64,000 nt of DNA from Betaproteobacteria bacterium (GTDB lineage Bacteria > Pseudomonadota > Gammaproteobacteria > Burkholderiales > Usitatibacteraceae): the NCBI GenBank assembly GCA_016720855.1, contig JADKJU010000002.1, positions 310,001-374,000 on the forward strand, read 5' to 3'. Shown here in pieces: positions 52,058 to 61,458 of the stretch. A program made the position numbers and the translations under genes. Each line of letters starts with the position of its first letter. Positions within the stretch are counted from its first letter, which is position 1. A model generated the notes under the pieces. It worked only from the letters and a program-made list of their open reading frames with translations. It was not told where the DNA came from and searched no databases.

Positions 52058-52918
52058 TCAACGGCGCTTCAACCGGGAAACAATACCGTCCAGCTGTTCG
52101 AGGCTCGAGAAACCGATGACCAGGCTGCCGCGCCCGCCGTGGCGCGATTTCACCGTCACCAGCGCACCCAGGGACTCCGAAAGCTCCTCCTGAAGTCGCC
52201 GCGTGTCGGCGTCAAGGCGGGGGCTGGAAGACTTCGCGTGCGCCTTGGGCATGGTTGCGGCGTTCTGCACCAGCCGTTCCGTTTCGCGAACGGACAGGCC
52301 CTTGCCGGCCACCTGCTCGGCCAGCTCGACCTGTTTCGCCTTGCCGACACCGAGCAGCGCCCGTGCATGACCCATGTCCAGGCGACCTTCGAGCAGCATG
52401 TCCTGCACGGCCTTCGCCAGCTCGAGCAGGCGCAGCAGGTTCGTCACGGCGCTTCGGGAGCTTCCAACCGCCTTCGCCGCGTCCTCATGCGTGAGGTGGA
52501 ACTCGTCGATGAGGCGCTTGAGGCCGGCGGCCTTGTCGATGGGGTTGAGGTCTTCGCGCTGGATGTTCTCGATGAGGCCGATGCCGAGGGCCGCGTCGTC
52601 CGCAACTTCCCGCACCAGGGCGGGAACGCGCTCAAGACCCGCGAGTTGCGCTGCACGCCAGCGGCGCTCGCCGGCGAGGATCTCGTAGCCGCCGTCGTCT
52701 ACCGAACGCACGATGATCGGCTGGATGACGCCGCGGACGCGGATCGAGTCGGCCAGTTCGGCGAGCGAGGCCTGGTCCATCCGCGTTCGCGGCTGATACC
52801 GGCCCGGCTTGAGCGCACGCACCGAAAGCTCGGCGAATTCGCCTCCCGGCTTTGCCTTCGATCCGCCGCCCAGCAACGCGTCCAGGCCGCGGCCGAGTCC
52901 CTTGTGCTTGGCTGTCAT
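52058..52918 (-). CDS. parB: Chromosome partitioning protein ParB (CTPase)
   Basis: 286 residues from ATG 52918 (MTAKHKGLGRGLDALLGG). CTP-binding ParB motifs ILAGERRWRAAQLAGL and ENIQREDLNPIDKA, a helix-turn-helix (THEDAAKAVGSSRSAVTNLL) and a C-terminal dimer domain. It binds parS and slides along DNA. Two parS-like sites lie within 5 kb. Confidence 0.96.
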   Translation of the reverse strand: MTAKHKGLGRGLDALLGGGSKAKPGGEFAELSVRALKPGRYQPRTRMDQASLAELADSIRVRGVIQPIIVRSVDDGGYEILAGERRWRAAQLAGLERVPALVREVADDAALGIGLIENIQREDLNPIDKAAGLKRLIDEFHLTHEDAAKAVGSSRSAVTNLLRLLELAKAVQDMLLEGRLDMGHARALLGVGKAKQVELAEQVAGKGLSVRETERLVQNAATMPKAHAKSSSPRLDADTRRLQEELSESLGALVTVKSRHGGRGSLVIGFSSLEQLDGIVSRLKRR

Positions 52919-52934
52919 GACGCGCAGTTCCTTG

Positions 52935-53717
52935 TCAGGCATTCGGGCTCACCGGATGACCGGCGCGCTCGAGAAGTTCACGGGCAAAGGCAAGGTGCGC
53001 GCTGGCGCCCCTCGAGGCCGGATCGTGCAGGAGCACAGGCTTGCCGAAGGAGGGCGCCTCGGCGATACGGATGTTGCGCGGAATCACGGTATCGAAAACC
53101 TTGGCGCCGTAGTGGCGCTTCAGCTCGTCCGAAACCTGCACCGTGAGCGTGCTTCGCGGGTCGTACATGGTTCTCACGAGTGCCTCGATCTCGATTCCCG
53201 GATTCAGGTTCTGCTTCACCTTGCGAAGCGTTCCGACGAGATCCGAGAGTCCTTCGAGCGCGTAGTACTCGCACTGCATGGGGATGATCACCGCATCGGC
53301 GGCGGTGAAGCCGTTCACCGTGAGCATGTTGAGTGCGGGCGGACAGTCGATCACCACGTAGTCGTAGTCGGCGAGCACGGGGGCCAGCGCCTCGCGCAGG
53401 CGGTACTCACGACGCTCGACCGCAATCAGCTCGACCTCCGCGCCGGCCAGCTCGCGATTTGAGCCAACCACATCGTAGCCACCCTCGACGCGCACCGTCG
53501 CGTCTGACACGCCGCACTCGCCCAGCAGGAGCCCGTAAACGCTTCGCTCGAGGGCCGACTTGTCGACGCCACTGCCCGTCGTCGCGTTGCCCTGCGGATC
53601 GAGATCCACGAGCAGGACCCGACGGCCGTAATGCGCGAGGCTCGCCGAGAGGTTCACCGCGACGGAAGTCTTGCCGACGCCGCCCTTCTGGTTGGCAATC
53701 ACGTAGGTGCGGGCCAT
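52935..53717 (-). CDS. parA: Chromosome partitioning ATPase ParA
   Basis: 260 residues from ATG 53717, overlapping the rsmG stop by one base (TGATG). The deviant Walker A is NQKGGVGKTSVAVN, with DLDPQGNATTGSG and VIDCPPALNMLT. It is a Soj-like ATPase that moves origin regions with ParB. 16 bp upstream of parB. Confidence 0.96.
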   Translation of the reverse strand: MARTYVIANQKGGVGKTSVAVNLSASLAHYGRRVLLVDLDPQGNATTGSGVDKSALERSVYGLLLGECGVSDATVRVEGGYDVVGSNRELAGAEVELIAVERREYRLREALAPVLADYDYVVIDCPPALNMLTVNGFTAADAVIIPMQCEYYALEGLSDLVGTLRKVKQNLNPGIEIEALVRTMYDPRSTLTVQVSDELKRHYGAKVFDTVIPRNIRIAEAPSFGKPVLLHDPASRGASAHLAFARELLERAGHPVSPNA

Positions 53718-54343
53718 CAGGCGGCTTTCAGAATGACCAGGTGACGTTGGACATCGAGCGTCGGCACGCGCAGCTCGACGATGTTCTCGACGCGGTGGGA
53801 GGCGGGCACCCTTGCGATTTCCTCGAAGGGATACACCCCTTTCATGGCGAGCATCGCGCCGCCAGGCGCCACGAGGTGATTCGCCTGCGCGACGAAATCC
53901 GCAAGCTCCGCGAAGGCGCGCGATACCACGATGTCGAAAAGCGCCGGCGGATGCCATTTCTCGACGCGCTCGCAGGCCACCTCGACATTGGGCAGTGCCA
54001 GCTCGGCTTTCGCCTGCGTGAGGAACGTGGCTTTCTTGTGGCTCGCGTCAAGGAGCGTCACGCAGAGTTCGGGGCATGCGATGGCGAGTGGAATTCCCGG
54101 CAGGCCCGCGCCCGCGCCCACATCGAGAATCGTCCCCGCGCTGCGGACGTGCGGAAGCACCGAGAGGCTGTCGAGGAGGTGCAGCACGACCATCTGGCTC
54201 GGCTCGCGCACGGCGGTCAGGTTGTGCACCTTGTTCCATTTCTCGATGAGAAGAAGGTAGGCAATGAGCTTCGCCTGCGCAGCCGCGTCGAGCGTGATGC
54301 CCATCGCCTCGAGGCCTTCGGCCAGGCGGGCGTCGATCGTCAT
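53717..54343 (-). CDS. rsmG: 16S rRNA (guanine527-N7)-methyltransferase
   Basis: 208 residues. S-adenosylmethionine motif TILDVGAGAGLPGIPLAI and the RsmG-specific WNKVHNLTAVREP. It methylates G527 in the small-subunit rRNA. The start overlaps the end of mnmG by 4 bp. Confidence 0.96.
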   Translation of the reverse strand: MTIDARLAEGLEAMGITLDAAAQAKLIAYLLLIEKWNKVHNLTAVREPSQMVVLHLLDSLSVLPHVRSAGTILDVGAGAGLPGIPLAIACPELCVTLLDASHKKATFLTQAKAELALPNVEVACERVEKWHPPALFDIVVSRAFAELADFVAQANHLVAPGGAMLAMKGVYPFEEIARVPASHRVENIVELRVPTLDVQRHLVILKAA

Positions 54344-56247
54344 GCGCTTCTCTCTTCGGCGCGTGCACGGTCGGCAAGCGTGCGCCGTTTGAGGTGCACG
54401 AGCAGCAGCGATATCGCCGCCGGCGTCACGCCCTGGATGCGGGCAGCCTGGCCCAGGGTCTCGGGGCGGTGCTGAGTGAGTTTCTGCTGCACTTCCTTCG
54501 AAAGCCCGCGCACCGAGGAGTAATCGAGGTCAACGGGCAGCGCCAGAGTTTCCTGTGCCAACTGGCGCGTGACCTCTTCTCGTTGCCGCTCGATATAGCC
54601 GGCGTACTTGGCAGCGATTTCGACTTGTTCGGCAACAGACGAATCCACAACCCCCTCGCCAGCATTGGGGAAAGACAACAGTGAGCGATAACCGACATCG
54701 GGACGGCGAAGCAGGTCGAAGAGCGAATATTCGCGTTCGATCGGTTGGCCGAGAACGCGGACCTGATCGGCGTCGGGGATACGTCCCGGATGCGCCCAGG
54801 TTGCCTTGAGTCGGGCGGTTTCGCGTTCGATCGCCTCCCGCTTGGTGCTGAACGCTTTCCACCGCCCGTCGTCCACGAGTCCGAGCTTGCGGCCGGATTC
54901 CGTCAGGCGAAGGTCCGCATTGTCCTCGCGAAGCTGCAGCCGGTATTCCGCCCGGCTGGTGAACATGCGGTACGGCTCCGATACGCCTCTCGTGACAAGG
55001 TCGTCGACCAGCACGCCCAGATAGGCTTCGTCTCGGCGCGGGCACCAGCCGGCGTGGCCGCGCTCGAAGAGGGACGCGTTGATTCCGGCCAGGAGACCTT
55101 GGGCTGCCGCTTCCTCGTAGCCCGTTGTGCCGTTGATCTGCCCGGCGAAGAAAAGCCCGGCAATCGCCTTGGTCTCGAGCGTCGACTTCAGGCCGCGGGG
55201 ATCAAAATAGTCATATTCGATGGCGTAGCCGGGCCGCATGATATGCGCGTTCTCGAGCCCCGGAATGGAACGCACCAGCGCCAGCTGGACATCGAAGGGC
55301 AGGCTGGTCGAGATGCCGTTGGGGTAATACTCGTGGGTCGTGAGCCCCTCGGGCTCGAGGAAGATCTGGTGGCTCGCCTTGTCCGCGAACCGGTGGATCT
55401 TGTCCTCGATGGACGGGCAGTAGCGTGGGCCCACCCCCTCGATCACGCCGGTAAACATGGGTGACCGGTCAAGGCCACCGCGAATCACCTCGTGGGTCGC
55501 TTCGTTCGTGTGGGTGATCCAGCAGGGGAGCTGGCGAGGGTGCCAATTGCGCGAGCCGAGGAACGAAAAGACGGGTTCGGGGCTATCCCCGGGTTGCTCC
55601 GCACAGCGGGAGAAATCAATGGTCCGGCCATCCAGCCGCGGCGGCGTGCCGGTCTTCAGTCGCCCGACAGGCAGTGACAGCTCCCTCAGCCTCGCCGCGA
55701 GCGACAGCGAGGGCGGGTCGCCGGCGCGCCCGGCAGAATAACTCTCCAGGCCCACATGGATGAGCCCGCCGAGAAAAGTGCCCGCCGTCAGGACCACCGC
55801 TGGCGCATGAAACCGCAGGCCGATGGCCGTGACGGCGCCTGCTACGCGATCGCCTTCGACGATCAGGTCATCGACCGCCTGCTGAAAGAGCCAGAGATTG
55901 GGCTGGGTCTCCAGGCGCCGCCGGATAGCGGCGCGGTAAAGGATGCGGTCGGCCTGCGCACGCGTGGCGCGTACGGCAGGGCCCTTGCTGGCATTCAGCG
56001 TGCGGAACTGGATGCCCGCCTCATCGGTAGCCAGCGCCATGGCGCCACCCAGCGCATCCACCTCGCGCACCAGGTGTCCCTTGCCGATGCCGCCAATCGA
56101 GGGGTTGCACGACATCTGGCCGAGCGTCTCGATCGCGTGCGTGAGCAGCAGCGTGCGCGAGCCGGCCCGAGCCGCGGCAAGCGCAGCCTCCGTGCCGGCG
56201 TGGCCACCGCCGACGACAATCACGTCGAAACGGTTCGGGAAGTCCAT
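54340..56247 (-). CDS. mnmG: tRNA uridine-5-carboxymethylaminomethyl modification enzyme, FAD subunit
   Basis: 635 residues. FAD-binding VVGGGHAGTEAALAAAR, NPSIGGIGKGHLVREVDALG and AGTFLGGLIHVG are all typical of MnmG (GidA). With MnmE it builds the modified wobble uridine of certain tRNAs. A parS-like site lies 88 bp upstream of its start. Confidence 0.97.
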   Translation of the reverse strand: MDFPNRFDVIVVGGGHAGTEAALAAARAGSRTLLLTHAIETLGQMSCNPSIGGIGKGHLVREVDALGGAMALATDEAGIQFRTLNASKGPAVRATRAQADRILYRAAIRRRLETQPNLWLFQQAVDDLIVEGDRVAGAVTAIGLRFHAPAVVLTAGTFLGGLIHVGLESYSAGRAGDPPSLSLAARLRELSLPVGRLKTGTPPRLDGRTIDFSRCAEQPGDSPEPVFSFLGSRNWHPRQLPCWITHTNEATHEVIRGGLDRSPMFTGVIEGVGPRYCPSIEDKIHRFADKASHQIFLEPEGLTTHEYYPNGISTSLPFDVQLALVRSIPGLENAHIMRPGYAIEYDYFDPRGLKSTLETKAIAGLFFAGQINGTTGYEEAAAQGLLAGINASLFERGHAGWCPRRDEAYLGVLVDDLVTRGVSEPYRMFTSRAEYRLQLREDNADLRLTESGRKLGLVDDGRWKAFSTKREAIERETARLKATWAHPGRIPDADQVRVLGQPIEREYSLFDLLRRPDVGYRSLLSFPNAGEGVVDSSVAEQVEIAAKYAGYIERQREEVTRQLAQETLALPVDLDYSSVRGLSKEVQQKLTQHRPETLGQAARIQGVTPAAISLLLVHLKRRTLADRARAEERSA

Positions 56248-56334
56248 GAGGTGGGTCGGCTGCCGGATCGCATCCGGCGGCGGCGGAAAAGCGAATCGCG
56301 AATTCTACGGGAAAAGCCCTGCCCAACCTAGTGA

Positions 56335-56350
56335 GGTTCCACGTGGAACA
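56335..56350. promoter_or_regulatory. parS-like site 1 (GGTTCCACGTGGAACA)
   Basis: A 14-bp perfect palindrome, GTTCCACGTGGAAC, as in known Pseudomonas and betaproteobacterial parS. It differs at three of 16 positions from the TGTTTCACGTGAAACA consensus. It lies between mnmG and the hydrolase gene, close to parAB and the origin, so it is a probable ParB loading site. Confidence 0.85.
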
Positions 56351-56355
56351 GGGAG

Positions 56356-57201
56356 CTAGCGGTTCCGCTCTTCAAGCCAGCCCGTCGTTCGGGCAATGGC
56401 CTTGTCCCGAGCTTCCCGATTCGTTCCCACGGTGGCGCCGCGCCCGGCCGCCCGGTTCGGGTTACGCACTTCGGACCGCTCCCGAATGGGCTGATCGAGG
56501 CGATCGAAGCTATGGAAGGCGCCGGGGTACACATCGATCTCGACCAGCCCTTGGGGCGCTTTTCCCGCAAGCGCCTCGCAATGGTGCGCCGGGGTCCAGT
56601 CGTCGGCTCCGCCGGACTGGATGAGAAGAGGTGCCGTCGGCCGGAATTCCGTCCGGGCGAGTGCCGCACACCCCGGATAGAACGCCACCGCCGACCGGAA
56701 TCGAGGTCCGCCAGCCTCGCGCCCGGGCGCATCCGGTCGAAGCACGTGCAAGACCGCCATGGCGCCATTGGACCAGCCCATGACATGAATATGGCCCGGA
56801 TCAACATCCTTGCGCGAGGCAAGCCAACCCAGGGCTGCGTAGGCATCCTTTGGCCGGTCCCGGGTTTCAGAGACCTTCCGGTGTATCTGCGTGCAGATTT
56901 CCCTTTCCCCGCGCGGGCCGAAACTGTCGAGGAGAAGAGTGACATAGCCTCGGCTCCTGAAATGCTCCGCCCAGAAGACGAAGCTCGCCGTCGGTTCGCC
57001 GGACTTGGCCCAGAGACCGGTGCATCCATGCAGCATGACTATGGCCGGGAAGGGGCCTTCGCCCGCCGGACGGTAGAGTCGTCCCGCCAACTCCAGGCCC
57101 GGGCCCGGAAACGCGACCGCAACACCACCAGCCCAAGCGAAGCCGGCCAGCCCCGCGGCAAAAGCGGCCAGTACTTGTTTCACGTGGAACCGTCCCCGCA
57201 T
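56356..57201 (-). CDS. Dienelactone hydrolase-family alpha/beta hydrolase
   Basis: 281 residues with an N-terminal membrane or signal segment (VLAAFAAGLAGFAWAGGVAV). The triad is recognisable: the nucleophile in HVMGWSNGAMA (Ser), Asp in QSGGADDWTP and His in YPGAFHSFD. MLHGCTGLWAKS holds the oxyanion region. Probably an exported esterase or lactonase; substrate unknown. The first codons (FHVKQ) overlap a parS-like site, so the protein's N-terminus is partly set by that DNA element. GTG 57183 is an alternative start. Confidence 0.78.
   Translation of the reverse strand: MRGRFHVKQVLAAFAAGLAGFAWAGGVAVAFPGPGLELAGRLYRPAGEGPFPAIVMLHGCTGLWAKSGEPTASFVFWAEHFRSRGYVTLLLDSFGPRGEREICTQIHRKVSETRDRPKDAYAALGWLASRKDVDPGHIHVMGWSNGAMAVLHVLRPDAPGREAGGPRFRSAVAFYPGCAALARTEFRPTAPLLIQSGGADDWTPAHHCEALAGKAPQGLVEIDVYPGAFHSFDRLDQPIRERSEVRNPNRAAGRGATVGTNREARDKAIARTTGWLEERNR
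57176..57191. promoter_or_regulatory. parS-like site 2 (TGTTTCACGTGGAACC)
   Basis: It matches the parS consensus at 14 of 16 positions. It lies 826 bp from site 1, inside the start of the hydrolase gene. Two sites so close together and near parAB fit a chromosomal centromere cluster. Confidence 0.85.
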
Positions 57202-57210
57202 CCTGCTTTT

Positions 57211-57525
57211 CTACCGGAAGTCGGAGGGACGCCGCGACACACAATAGCTGTAGCCGAGCGCAGCGAGTTCTTCTTCGGAAAGATGGGGCGCACGCGAAGC
57301 CGACAGAAGCATATGCGCCTGAACTCCTTCCAACCAGGAATCCGGCACCTTCTTCACCTGTATGGCCGGGTCGATATTGACGCGCAACGCGTAAACGATG
57401 GTGCGCGCGGTTTGCGAGGTGGCGGAGCGACAGGTGCGCTTCACGTTCTCGCTCACTTCCTGTGCCGCGACGGGTTTCGTCCCGAGAACCGCGAAAATCG
57501 CAATCAATGTCGCGAGAAGCTTCAT
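57211..57525 (-). CDS. Small secreted protein of unknown function
   Basis: 104 residues. A clear signal peptide (MKLLATLIAIFAVLGTKPVA) precedes a mature domain with two Cys (KRTCRSA, GYSYCVSRR) that could form a disulfide and an amphipathic helix. No known family is recognised. It lies 10 bp after mnmE and 10 bp before the hydrolase gene on the same strand, so it is probably co-transcribed. Confidence 0.65.
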   Translation of the reverse strand: MKLLATLIAIFAVLGTKPVAAQEVSENVKRTCRSATSQTARTIVYALRVNIDPAIQVKKVPDSWLEGVQAHMLLSASRAPHLSEEELAALGYSYCVSRRPSDFR

Positions 57526-57535
57526 GGTTGTTCCC

Positions 57536-58885
57536 CTATTTCCCGATGCAGAACCGGCTGAAAATCTCCCCCAGGAGTTCGTCTGGCGTCACTTCACCCG
57601 TGATCGAACCCAAGTCTTCCTGCGCCAGCCTCAAATCTTCCGCAAACAATTCAATGACTTGCATATTATTCTCGAAGGCAGCCGCCAACTGCGTCGACGC
57701 TGCGCGCAATGCCGCGAGGTGCCGCTCCCGCGCCAGAAACACGCCTTCGGACGACGGGCGCCAACCCGCCACTTCCAGCAGCCAGGCCCGAAGCGCGGCT
57801 ACCCCCTCGCCCGTTTTCGCGGAAAGCCGGAAATCCGTTTCCGAACCATGCGCCACGCGCTCGGCCGCCACTCCGGCGAGGTCGATCTTGTTCGTCACCC
57901 GTGCGATCGCCAGGCCCGGCGGCATCAACGAAAGGATACGGGACTCCTGATCACGTTCGCCTTGCGTGGCGTCACTGATCAGTATCGCCGCTCCCGCTTT
58001 CCCGATGGCTTCCCAGGTGCGCGCGATCCCGATTCGCTCGACCTCGTCACCCGATTCCCGCAGCCCCGCGGTGTCGATCAGGTGAATCGGGACACCCTCG
58101 AGGAGGATGGTGGCGCGGACATAGTCCCGGGTGGTGCCCGGCACAGGCGTGACGATCGCCACCTCCTCTCCCGCCAACCGGTTGAGCAGGCTCGACTTGC
58201 CCACGTTCGGACGCCCCACGAGCACGACCGTGAGCCCCTCGCGCAGAACAGCCCCCTGCAAAGCCTCGCAGAGAAGCCCCGCAAGATCGGTTCGAATCGC
58301 CGCAAGCGCGGCGCGCTGCGACAAGCGGTCCGCGGGATCGATCTCCTCCTCCGGAAAGTCGATGCAGGCCTCCACATGCATTCGCAGGCGTGTGAGCGCA
58401 CCGACAATCGTCTCGACGCGCGCCGAGAACTCCCCGGCAAGCGAACGTGCAGCGCTCCGAGCGGCCTCCGCGCTCGAGGCGTCGATCAGGTCGGCCACGC
58501 TTTCTGCCTGTGCCAGGTCGAGGCGTTCGTTCATGAACGCACGCCGCGTGAACTCGCCGGGTTCCGCGAGACGCGCACCGAGCGCAATGCACTGCCGCAG
58601 GATCTCGCGCAACACGACCGGGCCGCCATGGCCCTGCAACTCGAGCACGTCCTCGCCGGTGTACGAATGCGGGGCGGGGAAGAAAAGCACGATGCCCTCG
58701 TCGAGAAGGGCCCCCGATAATCCCCGGAACCGCGACAGCGTCGCGCGCCGGGCTTCAGGGATGCCTCCGGTGACACCCGTGGCGATACCGCCCGCGAGAG
58801 GGCCGGAAACGCGCACCACGCCGATACCGCCGCGACCTGGTGCCGTCGCGACGGCCGCGATCGTGTCCGGCCGGGCGGCGGTCAC
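57536..58885 (-). CDS. mnmE: tRNA modification GTPase
   Basis: 449 residues. An N-terminal formyl-THF-binding domain (DTIAAVATAPGRGGIGVVRV), a GTPase domain inserted in helices with GRPNVGKSSLLN and DTAGLRE, and the C-terminal FCIGK whose Cys is essential. It partners MnmG. 4 bp separate it from yidC. Confidence 0.97.
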   Translation of the reverse strand: MTAARPDTIAAVATAPGRGGIGVVRVSGPLAGGIATGVTGGIPEARRATLSRFRGLSGALLDEGIVLFFPAPHSYTGEDVLELQGHGGPVVLREILRQCIALGARLAEPGEFTRRAFMNERLDLAQAESVADLIDASSAEAARSAARSLAGEFSARVETIVGALTRLRMHVEACIDFPEEEIDPADRLSQRAALAAIRTDLAGLLCEALQGAVLREGLTVVLVGRPNVGKSSLLNRLAGEEVAIVTPVPGTTRDYVRATILLEGVPIHLIDTAGLRESGDEVERIGIARTWEAIGKAGAAILISDATQGERDQESRILSLMPPGLAIARVTNKIDLAGVAAERVAHGSETDFRLSAKTGEGVAALRAWLLEVAGWRPSSEGVFLARERHLAALRAASTQLAAAFENNMQVIELFAEDLRLAQEDLGSITGEVTPDELLGEIFSRFCIGK

Positions 58886-58889
58886 GGCA

Positions 58890-60593
58890 CTAGTGCTTGC
58901 CCCGAGCCTTCGCCGCCGCCTCGGCTACCAGCGAACGATTGATATGCCACTGCTGGGCGATGGAGAGCAGGTTCTGCACGACCCAGTAGAGCACAAGTCC
59001 CGACGGGAAGAACAGGAAGAACACGCTGAAGACGATGGGCATCGCGAGCATCACCTTTGCCTGTACGGGGTCGGCCGGCTGCGGGTTCAGCTTCGTCTGC
59101 ACGAACATCGACACCGCATAGATCACAGGCAAGATGTAATACGGATCCGGCCCCGAGAGATCCTGGATCCAGCCCAGCCAGGGGGCGTGACGCAACTCGA
59201 TCGAGCCGAGAAGCACCCAGTAAAGCGCGATGAAAACGGGGATCTGCACCACGATCGGCAGGCACCCGCCAAGCGGGTTGATCTTCTCGGTGCGATAGAG
59301 CTCCATCATCGCCTGGTTGAGCTTCTGCCGATCGTCGCCATAGAGCTGCTTCAACTTCTCCATCTTCGGGCCCAGCACCTTCATCGCCGCCATCGAGCGG
59401 CCGGCCTTGTGATTGAGCGGGTAGAAGACGAGCTTGATGAGGATGGTCAGGAGGATGATCGCCCAGCCCCAGTTGCCGACCAGGCCGTGGATGAACTTGA
59501 GTACCCAGAAGAGCGGCGCCGCAATGATCTTGAGCCAGCCGTAATCGACCACCAGTTCCAGTCCCGGTGCGATCTTCGCGAGCTTTTCCGTTTCCTGCGG
59601 GCCGATGTACAGGGACAGCGAAACGGTGGCCTTCGCCCCGGCCGCAACGGCACCGACCGGCACGATCACGCCCGCCGCGTACAGGTTGTCGCCCACCTTG
59701 TTGGTGAAGAACTCCCGCTCCGTCGTGCCCGCTGGCAGCCAAGCCGAGACGAAATAGTGCTGCACCAGAGCGATCCAGCCATCCTTCGCCTTCTTCACGT
59801 GCGCCTGCTTGCCCTTGTCGATGTCCTTGAAATCGATCTTCACAAATTTCGCCTCGTCGGTATAGACCGCGGGGCCCGTGAACGTTGCAACGCCCGCGAA
59901 CGCGCTTGTCTGCGCAGCCGCCTGGCTGGGATGGTTCCCGTCGCGAAGAAACTGGAAATAGGCGTAAGGGGCGATCGGCTTGTCGCCGCCGTTCCTCACC
60001 TCGTAGGTCACGAGCATCTCGTACGAGCCTCGATGAAAGAGGAACTTCTTCACGACCTCGTCTCCGCCCGCGTCCTTTGCCACGAGCCTCAACTCGAGCT
60101 GGTCCTGGCCATTCTCGAGAGCGAACACGGTCGATTCGACCGAGTACATCGTCTTGTGTGTAGGCAGCCCATCGCCGAGAAGCCCTGACTGCGTCACAAA
60201 ATACTGTTTTGGATCGGGAGAAAGGAGTGTGAGCGGCTGCGTGTGATCCAGCGCAGAGAACACCTTGAAGAGGGTCACGCGCCGGATGTCCCCCCCGGCC
60301 GTGTTCAGTTCCACTTCGAAGAGATCCGTCTTCACCACGACCGGCTGTCCTGTCGCCTCCACTGGCGCGGCAGCCGGCGCCCCGGGAGCGACGGGTGGGG
60401 CTCCTTGGACTCCTGGGGCTGCCTGCGACGCGAGCGGCGAGGTCGGCGTGGGCGCCGTGCCTGCGCCAGGATTGCCGGCCGTGGCTGCCTGTTGCGCGGG
60501 CGCCTTGGGCGCGTTGTGCTTTTGCCACCCATCCCAAAGGAGGAAAGCGGAAGCGCTGAAGACCACGAGTGCGATGAGGCGCTGGATATCCAT
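58890..60593 (-). CDS. yidC: Membrane protein insertase YidC
   Basis: 567 residues. N-terminal TM (LIALVVFSASAFLLWDGW), a Pro/Ala linker, the large periplasmic domain of proteobacterial YidC, then the conserved insertase core with WAIILLTILIKLVFYPLNHK, LGGCLPIVVQIPVFIALYWV and LPIVFSVFFLFFPSGLVLYW. It inserts inner-membrane proteins such as the Fo subunits encoded here. Confidence 0.97.
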   Translation of the reverse strand: MDIQRLIALVVFSASAFLLWDGWQKHNAPKAPAQQAATAGNPGAGTAPTPTSPLASQAAPGVQGAPPVAPGAPAAAPVEATGQPVVVKTDLFEVELNTAGGDIRRVTLFKVFSALDHTQPLTLLSPDPKQYFVTQSGLLGDGLPTHKTMYSVESTVFALENGQDQLELRLVAKDAGGDEVVKKFLFHRGSYEMLVTYEVRNGGDKPIAPYAYFQFLRDGNHPSQAAAQTSAFAGVATFTGPAVYTDEAKFVKIDFKDIDKGKQAHVKKAKDGWIALVQHYFVSAWLPAGTTEREFFTNKVGDNLYAAGVIVPVGAVAAGAKATVSLSLYIGPQETEKLAKIAPGLELVVDYGWLKIIAAPLFWVLKFIHGLVGNWGWAIILLTILIKLVFYPLNHKAGRSMAAMKVLGPKMEKLKQLYGDDRQKLNQAMMELYRTEKINPLGGCLPIVVQIPVFIALYWVLLGSIELRHAPWLGWIQDLSGPDPYYILPVIYAVSMFVQTKLNPQPADPVQAKVMLAMPIVFSVFFLFFPSGLVLYWVVQNLLSIAQQWHINRSLVAEAAAKARGKH

Positions 60594-60636
60594 CAGGGAG
60601 GGGGTGTCAGTGGAACGAGGAGGTCATGAGCGACAA

Positions 60637-60846
60637 TCAAGGGACAGGATCATAGCCCCCCGCGTTCCACGGGTGGCAGCGCAGAACGCGTTTCATCGCA
60701 AGCCATGAACCCCAAAGTGCGCCGTGGCGCTCCAGGGCTTCGATGGCATAGTGCGAGCAGGTCGGCGTGAACCGGCATTGCCGGCCCCACCACGGCGCGA
60801 GCACGTATTGGTAGGCACGAATGAGGGCAACCAGTACACGGCGCAT
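60637..60846 (-). CDS. yidD: Membrane protein insertion efficiency factor YidD
   Basis: 69 residues from ATG 60846. The Cys-containing core RFTPTCSHYAIEALERHG and CHPWNAGGYDPVP are invariant in YidD. One base separates its start from the rnpA stop. Confidence 0.95.
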   Translation of the reverse strand: MRRVLVALIRAYQYVLAPWWGRQCRFTPTCSHYAIEALERHGALWGSWLAMKRVLRCHPWNAGGYDPVP

Positions 60847-60847
60847 G

Positions 60848-61210
60848 TCATCGATCCGCCGCGGCCCGATCGAGCAATTGCCCGGCGTCAACGAGCCATG
60901 CAGCTTCGCTCGCCCTTGAAAAGGGCTCCCGCGGGGCAAGAACGAGGTCAAGCCCGAGCGCCTTCACGTCATGGCGGCGAAACATCTCGCGAGCCAATCG
61001 TTTCATCCGGTTGCGGTCCACGGAACGACGCGCGATTCGCTTGGGCACGGCAAGACCCAACCGAGACTTGCCGGCGTTTCCGCTGGTCACGTGCAGGATC
61101 ATCATCGAACCACGGAGCTTGCGTGGGTTGCGAAGGGCAGCTGCAAACGATCCGCGCCCCACAAAGCGGTGACGCCGGGAAAGGCCTTCCTTCCGGGCGC
61201 CTTGGGTCAT
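60848..61210 (-). CDS. rnpA: Ribonuclease P protein component
   Basis: 120 residues from ATG 61210 (MTQGARKEGLSRRHRFVGRG). The RNR-like motif is SVDRNRMKRLAREMFR. It assists RNase P RNA in trimming tRNA 5' ends. It follows rpmH by 7 bp, the conserved arrangement. Confidence 0.95.
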   Translation of the reverse strand: MTQGARKEGLSRRHRFVGRGSFAAALRNPRKLRGSMMILHVTSGNAGKSRLGLAVPKRIARRSVDRNRMKRLAREMFRRHDVKALGLDLVLAPREPFSRASEAAWLVDAGQLLDRAAADR

Positions 61211-61217
61211 GCGGTCG

Positions 61218-61352
61218 CTAGACCGCGACGCGCTTGCGGCCCTTGGCACGGCGGGCGTTGATCACCGCGCGGCCAGCCGCTGTCTTCATGCGAACACGGA
61301 AGCCATGCGTCCGCTTGCGGCGCGTGGTGGAAGGCTGAAAAGTGCGTTTCAT
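61218..61352 (-). CDS. rpmH: 50S ribosomal protein L34
   Basis: 44 residues, very basic, starting MKRTFQPSTTRRKRTHGFRV and ending KGRKRVAV. This is the invariant L34 sequence apart from minor changes. It opens the rpmH-rnpA-yidD-yidC-mnmE group, running away from dnaA. Confidence 0.97.
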   Translation of the reverse strand: MKRTFQPSTTRRKRTHGFRVRMKTAAGRAVINARRAKGRKRVAV

Positions 61353-61398
61353 GTATACCTCGTCGATCGAGACCGCCCCAGCGGGCGAAAAGCGCGCG

Positions 61399-61404
61399 AT
61401 TATA
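61399..61404 (-). promoter_or_regulatory. Candidate rpmH promoter -10 box
   Basis: TATAAT on the minus strand, 46 bp before the rpmH start. No good -35 hexamer lies at normal spacing, so only the -10 is supported. Confidence 0.4.
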
Positions 61405-61458
61405 GCCGATCGACCACCCGAGCGCCATCCTGCCGGCTTTCAAGCGACAAGAATAGCC

